Shown piece after piece: positions 25,175 to 33,585 of a stretch of 64,000 nucleotides of DNA (within the stretch, counting starts at the first letter, position 1; every line of letters begins with the position of its first letter). The DNA is from Bradyrhizobium sp. CCBAU 53340 (GTDB taxonomy: Bacteria; Pseudomonadota; Alphaproteobacteria; Rhizobiales; Xanthobacteraceae). Under the pieces are notes generated by a model. The model searched no databases. It was not told the origin of the DNA and saw only the letters and a program-made list of their open reading frames with translations. The stretch covers positions 2,108,001 to 2,172,000 of the forward strand of contig NZ_CP030055.1 of the NCBI RefSeq assembly GCF_015291645.1, read 5' to 3'. Both the position numbers and the translations under genes were made by a program.

Positions 25175-26335
25175 TCAGCGCCCCGCCAATTTGGCGAGCA
25201 GCTTGCCTTCCTGCGATTTGCCGAGCACGACTTCGTTCGGGTGCTCCGCCAGGATTTCGTGCGCTTCGTTCTCGTCGACGCCGGAAAGGATGGCCAGTCG
25301 CTCGACCGTGCGCCAATTGTACTGGTTGTCCTGCATCGCTGCGACCATGCGCTTATAGACGATGGCGCGCTGCTCGTCCCGTGCTGCGGACGATTGCGAA
25401 GTTTGGCTCGGAGGTCGCGTCTCCGGCGTGGCCGCGAGCTTCGGCGTCTCGGCCACCTGTTGCAGGGAAGCCCGGTTGGTCCACTCCTTCCAACCGACGA
25501 AGGACATGACGAGGACGACCGCGAGCGCGGCGACGCCTGCGATAACAGGCAATCTGTTCGATCGTTGTCGATCGAGAGGATGGCCAGGCGTATCAGATGT
25601 CTGGGCCGCCACCGGTTGGGCGGTTGCAGGTTGATCGGTGGCGATGACTGCCTGCGGTTTGGCTGTGAACCTGTAGCCCTCGCCGGGGACGGTTACGATG
25701 AGCCGCGGCGTCTTTGGGTCCGTCTCGATCTTGCGGCGCAGGCGCGAGATCAGCACATCGACGCTGCGATCTTCGGGCTCGGCGCCACGGCCCGTCACCA
25801 CGCGCGTGAGTTCGTCGCGTGACAGCACCCGGCCCGGGTTTTGTCCGAACGCCAGCAGCAGGGAAAACTCCGCGCGGGTCAGCGTCAATTCCTGTCCCCG
25901 TGCGTCGAGGCAGGTGCGGGCACCGGCATCGAGCGTGTAGCCCTCGAAACGGAGGAGCTGAGGGCCTGATGGCGCCTGGGGGATCGCAACCGGACGCAAC
26001 ACGGACTTGACCTTGGCCAGCACGTCCTGCTCGCTCAACGGCAGCAAGATGCAGCGATCCGGCGAGACCGGTGGTTCACCCGCCGCCGCAGCGTCATCAG
26101 GCTTTCCGAAAAACATGACGTGCTCGACCGCGCCCTCAAGCTCCTGCGCGAGTTCGATGCCCGAGCCCTGCGGCGCCACGATCGCCAAGGCGATGGTGGC
26201 TTTGGCGACGACCTCATGCGCACGCTTTGGGCTCTCGGCGAGTTCGACGGCGTAGCCGGCCTGAATCAACCAGCGGGCAACCGTCGCGCGAAGCGAGGCA
26301 TCGTGCGCGACGACAAGGATCCCCGGTTTCATCAT
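25175..26335 (-). CDS. Membrane-anchored OmpR-type winged-helix regulator with degenerate receiver
   Basis: A 386-residue protein with an unusual order of parts. Residues ~4-115 look like a response-regulator receiver (ILVVAHDASLRATVARWLIQ) but the strand that should end in the phospho-accepting Asp reads AIVAPQG (51-57), so it cannot be phosphorylated normally. Residues ~127-226 are an OmpR/PhoB-type winged helix (LTLTRAEFSLLLAFGQNPGR, DVLISRLRRKIE, VPGEGYRF). A single membrane span lies at ~262-282, and residues ~318-386 form a small helical C-terminal domain, presumably periplasmic. This is a ToxR/CadC-like layout with an extra N-terminal domain. It sits among all six module copies, one of them directly upstream, and is my candidate for the factor that binds the 11-bp direct repeats. 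Confidence 0.85.
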   Translation of the reverse strand: MMKPGILVVAHDASLRATVARWLIQAGYAVELAESPKRAHEVVAKATIALAIVAPQGSGIELAQELEGAVEHVMFFGKPDDAAAAGEPPVSPDRCILLPLSEQDVLAKVKSVLRPVAIPQAPSGPQLLRFEGYTLDAGARTCLDARGQELTLTRAEFSLLLAFGQNPGRVLSRDELTRVVTGRGAEPEDRSVDVLISRLRRKIETDPKTPRLIVTVPGEGYRFTAKPQAVIATDQPATAQPVAAQTSDTPGHPLDRQRSNRLPVIAGVAALAVVLVMSFVGWKEWTNRASLQQVAETPKLAATPETRPPSQTSQSSAARDEQRAIVYKRMVAAMQDNQYNWRTVERLAILSGVDENEAHEILAEHPNEVVLGKSQEGKLLAKLAGR

Positions 26336-26550
26336 GCGCCAGCAAGGTCCGCTGACATGGACTTGTTTCGGCGATCGGATGCCCTCTTAGGGCACCGCAG
26401 TTCAGGCGACATGCTCATTGGGCTCTCTTTCACGGGGCGACTATAGCAAAAACTCTTGAAAGTGGTTCGGCGCGGCGATCGCGCGCCGGCCGCGCGATCC
26501 TCACCTCGCACAGCGCTGGCTGAAAATCCGCCAAATCTGGATGGTGCGCG

Positions 26551-26655
26551 ATTAACGCGCGGTGAACCGGATGTAAACGCCTGTAAATGCATCTGAATCC
26601 AAAAAACGCGCGACGTGGCTGCGGCGACTGAAAATGCAAGGTGTGAATGGTCACA
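26551..26655. promoter_or_regulatory. Repeat-palindrome regulatory module, copy F
   Basis: Half-sites start at 26551, 26562, 26573, 26583, 26593 and 26602: ATTAAC, GTGAAC, GTAAAC, GTAAAT, CTGAAT, AAAAAC. Palindrome TGTGAATGGTCACA at 26642-26655. It lies between the divergent regulator gene (start 26335) and the large secreted protein gene (start 26679). The distance from palindrome to start codon is only 24 bp, against 54-66 bp in the other copies. Confidence 0.74.
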
Positions 26656-26678
26656 TCCTGTCAGAATAGGAGCCTACC

Positions 26679-28244
26679 ATGTCTCGTCGTTCTCTGTTGC
26701 TTGCAACCACCATCTTCGTCGCTGTCAGTTCGCTGACGGCGATCGGCCCTGCGTCGGCCCACGGCTTTGGCGGATTTGGCGGCGGCGCCGCGTTTGCATC
26801 CAGATCGTCTGCGGTCGCCGCCATGCCACAGGCTCCGGGGCGATCGATGAACAGCTTCAATGGCGGCCGGTTCGATCGGGCCCCTTCGATCAGTCCGTCA
26901 ACGACTGTCTCCGAACGGGCGAGAATAATGCAGGAAGGTGCGAGGACCGGGCAGAGCGTGGCGCCGGGCGGGAAAAGCTCGATCAATCCGCAACCCTTGC
27001 CGCCGAGGGTCGAGCAACAAACGACCGGTGGCGGCACCATCTTTCGGCCGGGCTCGCGGCTCACGATCAATCCGCAAACGACCGCTTCGCCCCGCACCGG
27101 CATCCAGCGTCCATTCATCGACGCCGCCGGCATAGTCAGGCCGAACGATTCCATCGCCGCGATCAAGGATGCCGAAGAACTGCGCGGCAAGCTGCCGAAG
27201 CCTGGCACGACGAACAACGTGCCCAACGTGGCCGGAGCGGATGTACTCGTCGTGGGGCAGAACCAGTCGGGCGGCATTCCGAAAGTGCCCGGCGTGACGA
27301 ATCCGGGCGGACCGACCGTCAATCTTCCGGGCTCGCAATTCAACCAGCACGGGCCGCGTGAAGTGCCGGGCTTTGGCGATGGCACCGGCGGAGCCGGGCA
27401 TCTGAATGTGCCGGGCTCGACGGAGCAGCATAGCGCCGATGAGGCCACCAAGAAGCTCTCCGAGTTAGAGAAAGCCGACCAGCAGTTGCTGAACCAAGCC
27501 GCCAAAGGCGGCGTCAATTCGCTGAACACCTCGGCAGGCCTTGCACCCGGTGAACGGGAGTCGGACAAGTATGGCGCCGAAGCGGGTAGCGGCGCTGCGG
27601 GGCAGAACTTTGTCAACACCGGTAGGCCGGTCGATCCTGTCGTCAACACGGGAAAGCCGATGAAGGTCTGGACGTCGAAGGGATCGGACCTGAACGGCGG
27701 CACAGTCGTCATGACGAATGTGAGCAGCGACACGCTCGACCAGACGACGATCGTCCAGACCAGCAAGGACGGAACGACCACGACCAAGGTAACCAGCTAC
27801 GACCCGAAAACCATTGCGATCCTCTGGACCAAGACGACGACGACCGGAAGCGACGGCAAGAACAACACGCCCAACGACGACTCCAGCAACAGCCACGACA
27901 TCGGCAGCCTTGCGCCCGGCAGCTCACTTGGCCGGATGGGCCAGGGCGGCGGCACGGACAACAACGGCACCGAATCCGCGAGCAGCCAGGCCAGCCAGCT
28001 TGCACCTGGTGCCGCGTCCGGCCGCACCGGCCATGGCGACGGCAACGACGGTCGCGGCGACAACAACCACGTCGGCAATGACGGCACGCTCGCGGCGGGA
28101 TCGGCCCTTGCACGCAAGGATCAAGGTGACGGCGGCGGCTCGGACACGCGTGAGAGTGGCAGCACGATGGGTGGCGTGAAAGTCCAGCCGGGCGGCAATC
28201 CGAGCCAATCGAACCTAACGGCGGCGGCGGCGATGCGCAATTGA
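26679..28244 (+). CDS. Large secreted low-complexity protein with C-terminal repeats
   Basis: A 521-residue protein. The ATG at 26679 follows ATAGGAG and opens a signal peptide (MSRRSLLLATTIFVAVSSLT, cleaved near SA-HGF). The mature protein starts with a Gly-rich HGFGGFGGGAAF and is rich in Pro, Gly, Asn, Thr and Ser, with SINPQPLPPR and TINPQTTASPR segments, suggesting a disordered, extended surface or matrix protein. The last ~140 residues contain three to four imperfect repeats of the form LAPGSSLGRMGQGGGTDN / LAPGAASGRTGHGDGND / LAAGSALARKDQGDGGG. No known domain. A strong terminator follows. Confidence 0.83.
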   Translation: MSRRSLLLATTIFVAVSSLTAIGPASAHGFGGFGGGAAFASRSSAVAAMPQAPGRSMNSFNGGRFDRAPSISPSTTVSERARIMQEGARTGQSVAPGGKSSINPQPLPPRVEQQTTGGGTIFRPGSRLTINPQTTASPRTGIQRPFIDAAGIVRPNDSIAAIKDAEELRGKLPKPGTTNNVPNVAGADVLVVGQNQSGGIPKVPGVTNPGGPTVNLPGSQFNQHGPREVPGFGDGTGGAGHLNVPGSTEQHSADEATKKLSELEKADQQLLNQAAKGGVNSLNTSAGLAPGERESDKYGAEAGSGAAGQNFVNTGRPVDPVVNTGKPMKVWTSKGSDLNGGTVVMTNVSSDTLDQTTIVQTSKDGTTTTKVTSYDPKTIAILWTKTTTTGSDGKNNTPNDDSSNSHDIGSLAPGSSLGRMGQGGGTDNNGTESASSQASQLAPGAASGRTGHGDGNDGRGDNNHVGNDGTLAAGSALARKDQGDGGGSDTRESGSTMGGVKVQPGGNPSQSNLTAAAAMRN

Positions 28245-28282
28245 CGCTGAACGAGATTGCCGCAACGATGCGACAAAGAATT

Positions 28283-28305
28283 GGCCCATCTCAGGTGGGC
28301 CTTTT
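28283..28305 (+). terminator. Rho-independent terminator
   Basis: GGCCCA (28283-28288) pairs with TGGGCC (28296-28301) around a 7-base loop, followed by TTTT. It is 38 bp after the stop of the large secreted protein. Confidence 0.85.
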
Positions 28306-28403
28306 CACGCCGTGCAGGCGAACTTGCCATGCCTTCTTATCGATTTATCGAACAGTTTCGTCTCACTCATATTAGAGCAACCGACCGCTGAAAGGGTTGG
28401 AAG

Positions 28404-28598
28404 ATGCGATGGCCTCACTGGCAACCAACGCGCGCTGACATTCCCGTCATTCTATTCGCGCTAGTTTTGGTGTGCCTCTTCGCTTTCATTGCCATACGGT
28501 TTCCGTTCGTTCGCCAGTCGACCGGCTTCGGCCCCGATTGGGATTGCCGACCCATGCCCAAAGGCGATCCGGTCTGTACGAAGAGGCCGGGTCGCTGA
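28404..28598 (+). CDS. Small single-pass membrane protein (64 aa)
   Basis: A weak GGAAG precedes the ATG at 28404. Residues ~13-33 form one hydrophobic helix (IPVILFALVLVCLFAFIAIRF), followed by a short tail with two cysteines (DWDCRPMPKGDPVCTKRPGR), probably periplasmic. No known domain. It stands alone, with no module copy in front. It could be a real small membrane protein, but support is only compositional. Confidence 0.5.
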   Translation: MRWPHWQPTRADIPVILFALVLVCLFAFIAIRFPFVRQSTGFGPDWDCRPMPKGDPVCTKRPGR

Positions 28599-28770
28599 AA
28601 GAGTCCTCAGAAGAAGAACCCGTCGTTCGGCGAGCCGCGTTTTTCCAGGCTTTCCACATTCCGTTTTTTGGGCGAGTAGGTGTCATCGCAGATCCGTCGG
28701 ACCGGTTGATCTCATGCAGGAGGGCAGGAGGTCTCGAGCGTCTCGGCAAGGCGGGACTTCGCAATTCGCG

Positions 28771-29364
28771 TCAGCCGAGATCGTGAAGATCCTTGCCGAG
28801 CGGCTGTGTCAGGCGAAACGTCGGGAATGTGACCTTCAGGCCGGCCCGCTCGGGCGTGCAGGCCATTGGCCCCACGAGATAGGAGCGCGCCACCGGGAAT
28901 GGCGCCAGCCGCATGAGCGGCCAGACCCTGCTATCGGCGGAGACCTGCAGGCGAAGGACGCCGTTCGTGACGGTTGCGCGCACCTGGAAATCGCGGGCAT
29001 CGTGCTCGTAGGGTGCCGTCGCCCAGTCCGATTGCCCGTCGGTCAGCACGCTCGCGAGCATGGCACGCCCGTCCGAGAACTCGATTCCAGCCTTGACCCA
29101 ACGGTGCGCATCGATGCGAACCATGATGCCCGCCTGGTCGTAGAGTGAGCTAAAGTCGGCCTGGACGTGCAACTCGGCCGTGAATGCATCGGCGGTCGGG
29201 AAGCCCAGGAAGTGCCCACTGTCGCGGCTAAAGCCGTAATGGGTTTCGCGCCAGAAATCTGTGGCTTGGTCGGTGACGATCTGAAGACCGTCATTCTGCG
29301 TCGACCATTGTTTCGGTTCGTTCAGCCACACACCATCATGTCTGCGAAAGATCGGGGCGCTCAT
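28771..29364 (-). CDS. DUF1349 domain protein (concanavalin-like fold)
   Basis: A 197-residue protein of the DUF1349 family, related to the YesU-type beta-sandwich: ATDFWRETHYGFSRDSGHFL, QADFSSLYDQAGIMVRIDAH, WVKAGIEFSDG, and VSADSRVWPLMRLAPFP are typical blocks. Family members are thought to bind or act on carbohydrates, with little biochemistry. It lies downstream of the ribose-type importer on the same strand, separated by a 13-bp inverted repeat. Confidence 0.85.
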   Translation of the reverse strand: MSAPIFRRHDGVWLNEPKQWSTQNDGLQIVTDQATDFWRETHYGFSRDSGHFLGFPTADAFTAELHVQADFSSLYDQAGIMVRIDAHRWVKAGIEFSDGRAMLASVLTDGQSDWATAPYEHDARDFQVRATVTNGVLRLQVSADSRVWPLMRLAPFPVARSYLVGPMACTPERAGLKVTFPTFRLTQPLGKDLHDLG

Positions 29365-29439
29365 GTCAAACCTCGGTCAGCGGTGCCCGCCGATGTCGTG
29401 CTGCGATGTGCACGCGCGAGAGAGGCGACCGGCCCAAAC

Positions 29440-29476
29440 GAATGGTCTAGCTAGATTTGATCGAGCTAGACCATTC
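29440..29476. repeat. Perfect 13-bp inverted repeat between importer and DUF1349 gene
   Basis: GAATGGTCTAGCT (29440-29452) and AGCTAGACCATTC (29464-29476) are exact reverse complements with an 11-base spacer. No T-run follows on either strand. It could be an operator for a dimeric regulator or an RNA hairpin that separates expression of the two genes. Confidence 0.7.
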
Positions 29477-29501
29477 AGCTTCTATGACTGCCTTGATGAA
29501 G

Positions 29502-30476
29502 TCAAAGCAGGCCGTTCTTCTTCAGAATGTCGGAGGCGTTGTCCTTGGTAATCAGCATCGTCGGCAGCGTGATGACCGGCTGCAGCTTCTCGCCTTTCAA
29601 CAGCTTGACGGCCTGCCGCAGGCCTTCGGCGCCGGGCGTTGCATAGAGGAATGTGGCCGTCAGCTGTCCCTTGCTCACCCAGGTCACGCCCTCGTTGGGC
29701 AAGCCGTCGATACCGAGAATGAACTTGATGTCCTTGTCGCGGCCGGCATCCTTGGCCGCGAGATAGGCGCCATAGGCCATCGGATCGTTGTGGCCGTAGA
29801 CAAGGTCGATCTTCTCATTGTTGCGCAGCGCCGTCGTCATGATGTTGTAGGCCTTGTCCTGCTTCCAGTCGCCAGACTGGTTGTTGAGCAGATTTTTGAT
29901 ACCCGGCTCCTTGTCGGTGAAGGCATGGAAGCCATCGTGCCGATCGTGCGCGGGCTGGGTGCCCATGCCGCCCCAGATCTCGACCACGTTGCCGGCTGCC
30001 TTGCCCGGACCGCCGAGCAGCTTCACCGCATACTCGCCGGCCGCCTTGCCGATCGCGACATTGTCGCCGCCGATGAACTGGGTTATCCGCTTGGTGTCGA
30101 CGTTGCGATCGAGCACGATGACCGGAATCTTGGCGTCGATCGCCTTCTCGACGACGCCGGTCAGTCCCGCCGATTCCTTCGGCGAGATCAGGAGCACGTT
30201 GACCTGCTGCACGATGAGGTTTTCGCAGTCGGCGACCTGCTTCTCGGTCTTGTCCTGACCGTCGGTGATGACGAGGTCGACATCCGGCTGGTTCTTGGCT
30301 TCCGCCTGGATATCCTTGTTGAACTGCACGCGCCATGGCTCGAGCGTGGTGCACTGGCTGAAGCCGACCTTCCACTTGCCGGCGGCTTTGGCCGGGCTCC
30401 ACCCGGCAGGCAGATAGACGGTCATGACCGCACCGGCCATGGTGGTCGACAGTTTTAGGAATTCACGACGCTTCAT
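29502..30476 (-). CDS. Sugar ABC transporter substrate-binding protein (ribose/galactofuranose type)
   Basis: A 324-residue periplasmic binding protein of the pentose/galactose (RbsB/YtfQ-like) fold. The N-terminus MKRREFLKLSTTMAGAVMTV carries a twin-arginine-like motif, which is unusual for this family. The fold signatures are VGFSQCTTLEPWRVQFNKDI, NVLLISPKESAG, IPVIVLDRNVD and GHNDPMAYGAYLAAKDAGR. Its start overlaps the permease gene end by 14 bp. It is the last component of an importer encoded with the ATPase and permease upstream. Confidence 0.92.
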   Translation of the reverse strand: MKRREFLKLSTTMAGAVMTVYLPAGWSPAKAAGKWKVGFSQCTTLEPWRVQFNKDIQAEAKNQPDVDLVITDGQDKTEKQVADCENLIVQQVNVLLISPKESAGLTGVVEKAIDAKIPVIVLDRNVDTKRITQFIGGDNVAIGKAAGEYAVKLLGGPGKAAGNVVEIWGGMGTQPAHDRHDGFHAFTDKEPGIKNLLNNQSGDWKQDKAYNIMTTALRNNEKIDLVYGHNDPMAYGAYLAAKDAGRDKDIKFILGIDGLPNEGVTWVSKGQLTATFLYATPGAEGLRQAVKLLKGEKLQPVITLPTMLITKDNASDILKKNGLL

Positions 30477-31797
30477 CGAGATCCTCCCTTGCGAATTGCA
30501 CCTTCGTGGCGCTTGGCAGCCGATGGGATTCGGCCGTTTTCGTATCGGCGCCGGCTTCCCGCGAACGGCTGAACCGCCATCGCGAGAAGAGCTGGCCGAG
30601 ATTCTGTTCCTGCACCAGCACGGTGCAGACGATGATCAATCCTTTCATCAGAAGCTGGACGTTGGAATCGATGTTCTGGAGCTGAAGGATGTCCGACAGG
30701 AGCCCGAAGATCAGGACGCCGACGAAGGTGCCGGCGAGGCCGCCACGGCCCCCCATCAGGCTTGTGCCGCCGATCACGACCGCGGCAATCGCGTCGAGCT
30801 CGAGGCCTGCGCCTGCATCGGGCTTGCCTTGCCGGTATTGCGCGACGAACAGCACGCCGGCGATCCCGGCGAGCAAGCCTGACAGCAGGTAGGCGGTGAG
30901 CTGCACCTGCGCGACCTTGATGCCCGAGAGCTTGGCCGCCTCGACGTTGCCGCCGATCGCATAGGCATAGCGGCCGAATGTAGTGAAGCGCAGGATCGCG
31001 CCGAACAGGATGATCGCCGCCAGGAAGAAGACGCTGGGCACCGGCAGCACGCCCCACAGCATCGAGCGCAGCAACTCGAATGCCTCGGTTGCATTGGTGC
31101 CGGTGTAGACCGGCACCACGGCGTTGTCCTGTCCCGCTGTGAGGCGCGCGATGCCGAGCGCGCTGACCATCATCGCGAGGGTCACGATGAAGGGCTGCAT
31201 CCGTCCCGTGACGATCAGCAATCCGTTGATGGCCCCGAGCACCAGGGCGAGGCAAGGTGCCACCAGGAGAACGCCGAGAACGCCGAACTTGACGGGCACC
31301 TGGCCCGCCGTCCACCACGCAACCGCGATTGCAGTGATGAGGCCTAGCAGGCCGGGAATGCCGACGCTGCGCCAGGACGAGAGCGTGATCTCCCGGCGCC
31401 GCCCGGCGGAAGCGTCGCTGCCGCGCGCGAGACCCATGAAGATGAAACGTGCAGCCAGCGCCACGGCAACACCGCATGTGAGCACCGCAGCCGGCACCCC
31501 CATTGCGGATGCCGACGTCCAGCCCGGTTTGGTCAGCAGCATTGCGCAGATCACCGTCGCGAAGCCCATAGTAGAGCCGACCGACAGATCGATGCCGCCG
31601 AGCAGGATGACCATGGTCATGCCAGTGGCGACCAATCCGGTGATCGAGACCTGACGAAGCACGTCGGTCAGGTTGGCATAGGACAGGAAGATGTTGTTGC
31701 CGGACGAAGTGTGCGGCGAGGTGAGGGTGCCGATCAGGCAGATGATCAGCAGTCCCCAATAGAGCTTGGTGCGCGAGAGAAGCCTGGCTAGCCTCAT
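30463..31797 (-). CDS. Sugar ABC transporter permease (RbsC type)
   Basis: A 444-residue RbsC/XylH-like permease, long for the family (about 330) because of an inserted cytoplasmic-looking segment with RGSDASAGRRREITLSSWRS and a C-terminal hydrophilic tail of about 40 residues. Signature segments: GGIDLSVGSTMGFATV, GAINGLLIVTGRMQPFIVTL, GGNVEAAKLSGIKV and AAVVIGGTSLMGGRGG. The start at 31797 overlaps the ATPase stop by ATGA. Confidence 0.92.
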   Translation of the reverse strand: MRLARLLSRTKLYWGLLIICLIGTLTSPHTSSGNNIFLSYANLTDVLRQVSITGLVATGMTMVILLGGIDLSVGSTMGFATVICAMLLTKPGWTSASAMGVPAAVLTCGVAVALAARFIFMGLARGSDASAGRRREITLSSWRSVGIPGLLGLITAIAVAWWTAGQVPVKFGVLGVLLVAPCLALVLGAINGLLIVTGRMQPFIVTLAMMVSALGIARLTAGQDNAVVPVYTGTNATEAFELLRSMLWGVLPVPSVFFLAAIILFGAILRFTTFGRYAYAIGGNVEAAKLSGIKVAQVQLTAYLLSGLLAGIAGVLFVAQYRQGKPDAGAGLELDAIAAVVIGGTSLMGGRGGLAGTFVGVLIFGLLSDILQLQNIDSNVQLLMKGLIIVCTVLVQEQNLGQLFSRWRFSRSREAGADTKTAESHRLPSATKVQFAREDLDEAS

Positions 31798-33431
31798 GAT
31801 GCCGATTCCTGCGACCACGTCGCCATGCCCGGTGCAGCAAGGCGCATCACCGCCTCCTGTGTCGCGTTCTCGCGCGTCAGGATTCCGGTCTGCCGCCCCT
31901 CGCACATTACGAGGATGCGATCGGACAGCAGGAGAAGCTCGGGCATTTCCGAGGTGACCACGATGATGCCGAGGCCTTGCGCGGCGAGATCGAAGATCAG
32001 GCGATAGATCTCCTGCTTGGCGCCGATGTCGATGCCGCGGGTCGGCTCGTCGAGCAGGAGAATGCGCGGTTCTGTCGCGAGCCATTTGCCGATCACGACC
32101 TTCTGCTGATTGCCGCCCGACAGCGCGGCGGCCGGCTGGCCGATGCCGGTGCAGCGGACCGACAGCCGGCCGACCATCTCGGCGGCCAGCGCGCGTTCAC
32201 GTCCAAAGGCGCGCAGGCCGAATTGCGACAATACGCCGATCGACGGCAGCGCGATGTTGTCGCAGATCGAGGCGGCCAGGTGCAGGCCGCGCTCCTTGCG
32301 GTCCTCGCTGACCAGTGCAAGCCCGAGGCGGTAGGCATCGGCCGGCGAGTGGATCTCGACAGTTGCGCCACCGATCGCGATTTCGCCGCCGCGCCAGCCG
32401 CGCGCGGCACCGAAGATCGATTCCAGGATCTCCGTCCGCCCGGCGCCGAGCAGCCCGCCAATCCCCAGGATCTCGCCGCGTCTGAGTTCGAAGCTGACGC
32501 CGTGCAGTGTCCGCCGCCACCCGCGCGAACTGAGCGTATCGAGCGTCAATCCCCTGATCGACAGAATGACCCCGCCATCCGCCGTCGCGGCGCCACGATC
32601 GCTCGCGGCCATGTCGCGGCCGACCATCGCCGAGATGATCGCGCCGTGCGACAAGTCACCGATCGCGGCCGTGATCACTCGTCTGCCGTCGCGCAGTATG
32701 GTCACGCGATCGGCGAGGTCGAGAACCTCTTCGATGCGGTGCGAGGTGTAGATGATCGCGACGCCTTCGCGTGCAAGCTGCCGCACGATCTTGAACAGCG
32801 TGTCGCATTCCGACGCCGACAGCGCCGAGGTCGGCTCGTCCATGATGAGGATACGGGCATTGAGCGACAGCGCCTTGGCGATTTCCACCAGCTGCTGCTC
32901 GCCGACGCGCAGGTCGGCGACCCGGCATTCGGCGTCGATATTGACGCCGAGGCGCGCCAGCAGGTGCTCGGCCGCCCTTGCCATGCGCCGGCGGTCGATG
33001 AGCAGGCCGGCGATCAGCGGCTCACGGCCAAGGAAGATGTTGTCGGCCACACTCAACTCGGGAACGAGATTGAGCTCCTGATGAATGATCGCAACGCCGG
33101 CTTCCTCGGCGTCGCGCACGCCGCTGAACGATACCGTCTGGTGTCCGATCTGAATGGAGCCGTCATAGCTCGTGTGCACGCCGGCAAGGATCTTCATCAG
33201 CGTGCTTTTGCCGGCGCCGTTTTCGCCCATCAGCGCATGCACTTCGCCGTGACATAGATTGAAGTCGACCTGGTGGAGAGCCTTTACGCCGGCGAAGGAT
33301 TTCGAGATCTGTTCGGCGGAGAGAACGAGACGGTCGCCCGGCACGCCGGCATGGGCGGCAAGCTCGATCAAGCGCGAGAGATGGGCGCGTGACTCATCGT
33401 GCGCCCCGAATGCGCCGAAGCGTGCTTCCAT
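31794..33431 (-). CDS. Sugar ABC transporter ATPase, duplicated (RbsA/MglA type)
   Basis: A 545-residue double ATPase. First half: Walker A GENGAGKST, signature VGEQQLVEIAKAL, Walker B LIMDEPTSAL. Second half: a degenerate Walker A GGLLGAGRTE, signature LSGGNQQKVVIGKWL, Walker B LLLDEPTRGID. An N-terminal extension of ~35 residues precedes the first domain. It is the first gene of the importer operon, divergent from a GntR-type regulator. The first Walker A is normal, the second degenerate, as usual in this family. Confidence 0.93.
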   Translation of the reverse strand: MEARFGAFGAHDESRAHLSRLIELAAHAGVPGDRLVLSAEQISKSFAGVKALHQVDFNLCHGEVHALMGENGAGKSTLMKILAGVHTSYDGSIQIGHQTVSFSGVRDAEEAGVAIIHQELNLVPELSVADNIFLGREPLIAGLLIDRRRMARAAEHLLARLGVNIDAECRVADLRVGEQQLVEIAKALSLNARILIMDEPTSALSASECDTLFKIVRQLAREGVAIIYTSHRIEEVLDLADRVTILRDGRRVITAAIGDLSHGAIISAMVGRDMAASDRGAATADGGVILSIRGLTLDTLSSRGWRRTLHGVSFELRRGEILGIGGLLGAGRTEILESIFGAARGWRGGEIAIGGATVEIHSPADAYRLGLALVSEDRKERGLHLAASICDNIALPSIGVLSQFGLRAFGRERALAAEMVGRLSVRCTGIGQPAAALSGGNQQKVVIGKWLATEPRILLLDEPTRGIDIGAKQEIYRLIFDLAAQGLGIIVVTSEMPELLLLSDRILVMCEGRQTGILTRENATQEAVMRLAAPGMATWSQESAS

Positions 33432-33502
33432 CGTGCTGTTCCTCCCAGCCCGGGCCTTGGTCTCTGGCGAACGTTGGGCCGCGGGTGATGGTTGTTATTT
33501 TT

Positions 33503-33523
33503 CTGATATGCTAGTTATATCAG
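33503..33523. promoter_or_regulatory. Operator candidate CTGATAT-N7-ATATCAG
   Basis: A perfect 7-bp inverted repeat with a 7-base spacer in the AT-rich gap between the importer operon (start 33431) and the GntR-type gene (start 33586). Size and position fit a dimeric GntR/FCD regulator site controlling both directions. Symmetry is seen directly; the binding protein is inferred. Confidence 0.6.
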
Positions 33524-33585
33524 ATGCTGTTCGTCAAGCCTTCGTCCGCGCGATCGGACTTGCAAATTGAAAAAGTGAAATCGAG

